Positions 61,890-64,000 of a stretch of 64,000 nt of DNA are shown piece after piece; the first letter of the stretch is position 1, and each line of letters begins with the position of its first letter. The position numbers and the translations under genes are program-made. Under the pieces are notes generated by a model. That model was not told the DNA's origin, did no database searches, and saw only the letters and a program-made list of their open reading frames with translations. The stretch is from Incurvaria masculella (lineage: Eukaryota > Arthropoda > Insecta > Lepidoptera > Incurvariidae): positions 21,681,595-21,745,594 of the forward strand of contig OX335644.1 of NCBI GenBank assembly GCA_946894095.1. The letters are read 5' to 3'.

Positions 61890-63575
61890 ATACAAACGGG
61901 GAAAGAAGATTACGCCCATATTTCTTGTCAGAGTTCCAAAATTTTGCTCCAAATAGCTTTATTTGATCGAACTAGATGTCTGATGACTGTTAGCATTGTA
62001 AAATTTTGTTTGGTTTCTAAGTTATAAGGTCCGAAACTTTTTCGCGTGTTTTATAAAATTACTTTGAAGGTGGATTACGCAATGATAAAGTAAGAACATC
62101 TTAAAAAGATTAGTCATCAGACATAGCTTTTTTAATCAAACATTTTAATCTATTTGGTTTTGGTTAGATTTGTGACTACAGCGATCGTAGTTTACTTTTA
62201 GCTATAAGTCGTTTTGAAATTAAAATTTATATTATAGTTAATCTTACCAAATCTTACACTATGCACATTGTCTTTTTTGTGGACTTCATGCATCTTACTC
62301 ATCACGGAGCCTTTTCTTTGAAACAAAGTAGGTCCCAGAGCGCAACAGCACGGTTTTGCGCCGTGCCCGCGAATGAGTAAGTCCCGCCGGTTGGGCCACC
62401 TTAAGTGATTTTTTTTTTTTACTAAAAATCTGAAAAGTTTTAGGGATAGGGAACCGTTAGACCGGGAAGACGATTTCGCTAACCTTGGCCAATGGACAAA
62501 GAATGCGTTTCTTCGAATTCCACTGCCTTCACAACAATCGTAATTTTCAACGTACCCGAAAGTCTTCTCTTTACAAATATTGTAGAAGACTTGTCCTTTT
62601 TTGGTGTGATTCCGACCCGTTAAAACAATACAAGTTTTGATTATTTTTTTTATCAGCCTGCTGTAAATATTTTCGCGATCAATGGGTTTTTTTTTCATGT
62701 GGTAACTTTAAAAAGACAGTGTTGCCCTCAGCCTTGCGCAAAATAAGCTATGTGGAACTATAAATAAAACTGACAGAAATGTCAGTACTGACATTTTGAA
62801 AGTGAGGTCGCTTGTGTGATCTACAATAATCTTTGAGTTTTCTTCCTCATTGTCCCCTTTTTGTTACGGCGCGTCGCCCTGCGTCATGTAAATAAAAACT
62901 TGTTCTAGAATATAATGCCGTCGTTCCATAGCGAAATCAAATAAACGTTTATTCAATTTAGTGCTTAGGAGTGACAGTTACGCACAAGTACGCATTCGTT
63001 ACTTCTTTATAGACCCACATAGCTTAATTTGCGCGTAGCCAAAACCGAAACTCAACGGTCGCCATCTTGAACGTCATCGGGCTGTCAGATTTTCTCTTCT
63101 GCTGAGGTCTGCCTATGTAGGAACGATTTCGGTATTTCAAAAGGGTAAAATTATGCCTTAAGTGTACAAAATGGAGTTCGAAAGATTGTCTAGAACGGGC
63201 AATAACTAGTCTCATTTCAAAACGTCACCGAGCGCGTCTTAGTCGTTACAGGCATGTGTTGCCATTGCAACAAATCGGTTACCCACTATTTATTCCGTCT
63301 AGGCTGAGTTTAAATTAAAGGTAGGTTGTAAAAATGTTTCCCCCATACATGGGGGATTTTATTTCCTGTGGTAACCATAAGACGACAGTGGTGCCCCCAT
63401 GGCTAAAGGACCTGGAATCCTATATCCTATGGAATATTCATTAAAAAAAGTGGTGCCCGCAGCCACGCGCAAAATGATCTACGTGGGACTACAATTATAA
63501 ATCTAGGTCTAGACAGAACAATGGAAACTGTCCAATACGGGTCGTTGGTACGCCGAAATAAACGATTTAGTTGGA
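61890..63575. other. No supported gene
   Basis: A minus-strand frame (62698-62198, 166 codons) is open but Lys/Asn-rich, has no motif or splice context, and probably arises by chance. A weakly repeated word set (CAGTGKTGCC, CGCGCAAAAT, GTGGRACTA) occurs near 62720 and 63450. Confidence 0.3.
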
Positions 63576-63579
63576 AAAC

Positions 63580-63917
63580 CACCTTGGTTCAATAAAACGT
63601 TACCAAAAAGAAGAAAATATTATGCAACAATTTGTCGTCTACGTTTCGGACATTGTCTTTTTCAATCCCATCTTTACAGATTAAACCTTATCGACACCGC
63701 CGTATGCCCACACTGCAACTTAGCTGATCAATCCCTGGACCACCTCTTCTTTCATTGCTGTGCTTTTGATGAGCAAAGAGAAAAACTATATAAATGCTTA
63801 GAAATTACATACAAAGAAAGAAAAAAAATCCCACTCGACCTGAAAAAGATATTAAGTCAACCGACCAACTTTGAACCCATATTTCTATATATACATGAGA
63901 CAATAGAACATATTTAA
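63580..63917 (+). pseudogene. LINE C-terminal (RNase H / Cys-His) fragment
   Basis: The frame to the stop at 63917 reads PWFNKTLPKRRKYYATICRL, RFGHCLFQSHLYRL, CPHCNLADQSLDHLFFHCCA. This is the 'RLRxGHC ... C-x2-C ... DHLFF-C' end of LINE (jockey/I-type) ORF2 proteins. The upstream part in the window is not coding, so it is 5'-truncated. Confidence 0.7.
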
Positions 63918-64000
63918 CTACATGACACTCCAGAGTGGACTACAATCCATTAGATACAATAAAGAGAAGACTGTATAGCGAAAGCTTTTGCCTGTCCATG

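Noticed and set aside
62198..62698. 166-aa minus-strand frame
   Set aside because: Lys/Asn/Phe-rich text from AT-rich DNA without motif, splice sites or second copy.

Overview
The window looks like nuclear DNA of a moth or butterfly. The evidence is short interstitial (TTAGG)n tracts, about a dozen copies of a Lepidoptera-type element ending in GGGTTCCGT / ACGGAACCC with GTCCGTCC runs, a tRNA-derived SINE, several decayed non-LTR retrotransposons and many foldback (MITE-like) elements. No bacterial gene organisation is present. No rRNA gene, functional tRNA gene or CRISPR array was seen.

Layout. (1) 1-18.1 kb is repeat-dense host DNA with one 6.6-kb DNA transposon (7451-14085). It carries ~320-bp terminal inverted repeats and a single open 1531-codon gene on the minus strand with Cys/His fingers, a PIN/FEN-like nuclease region and a C-terminal CXC motif. 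Two minus-strand, splice-site-bounded exons (14093-14222 and 3555-3673, a C2H2-finger half) lie here and are phase-compatible. (2) About 18.1-48.7 kb is a GC-richer block that I interpret as the decayed, internally duplicated remains of a large arthropod DNA virus. It holds a broken family-B DNA polymerase, a broken ribonucleotide reductase large subunit, an open but unidentified 333-aa gene with its own TATA/Inr, a family of small acidic MEVD-repeat proteins, several unidentified gene remnants, and a promoter-like region with two perfect ERSE/UPRE (unfolded-protein-response) sites. (3) 38.6-47.8 kb, inside that block, is a 174-bp satellite array of about 53 units with higher-order repeats. 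It shares a core with a 175-bp repeat found in both copies of the viral duplication. (4) 47.8-64 kb is host DNA with more elements, two further minus-strand exons (58390-58558 and a stop-containing 55339-55414), SINE and LINE fragments.

How it fits together. The viral block contains blocks A (~3.6 kb) and B (~1.3 kb) twice. In copy 1 (23.06-28.1 kb) A and B abut and the satellite is reduced to a few units. In copy 2 (30.98-47.8 kb) A and B are 2.8 kb apart and the satellite is fully expanded. Retrotransposon pieces (an RTE-like 3' end, a tRNA-SINE and a LINE 3' end that cuts the polymerase) show the virus has long been host chromatin. The host exons on both sides suggest the viral block lies in a very large intron or intergenic region. 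All family calls come from reading motifs; no database search was possible.
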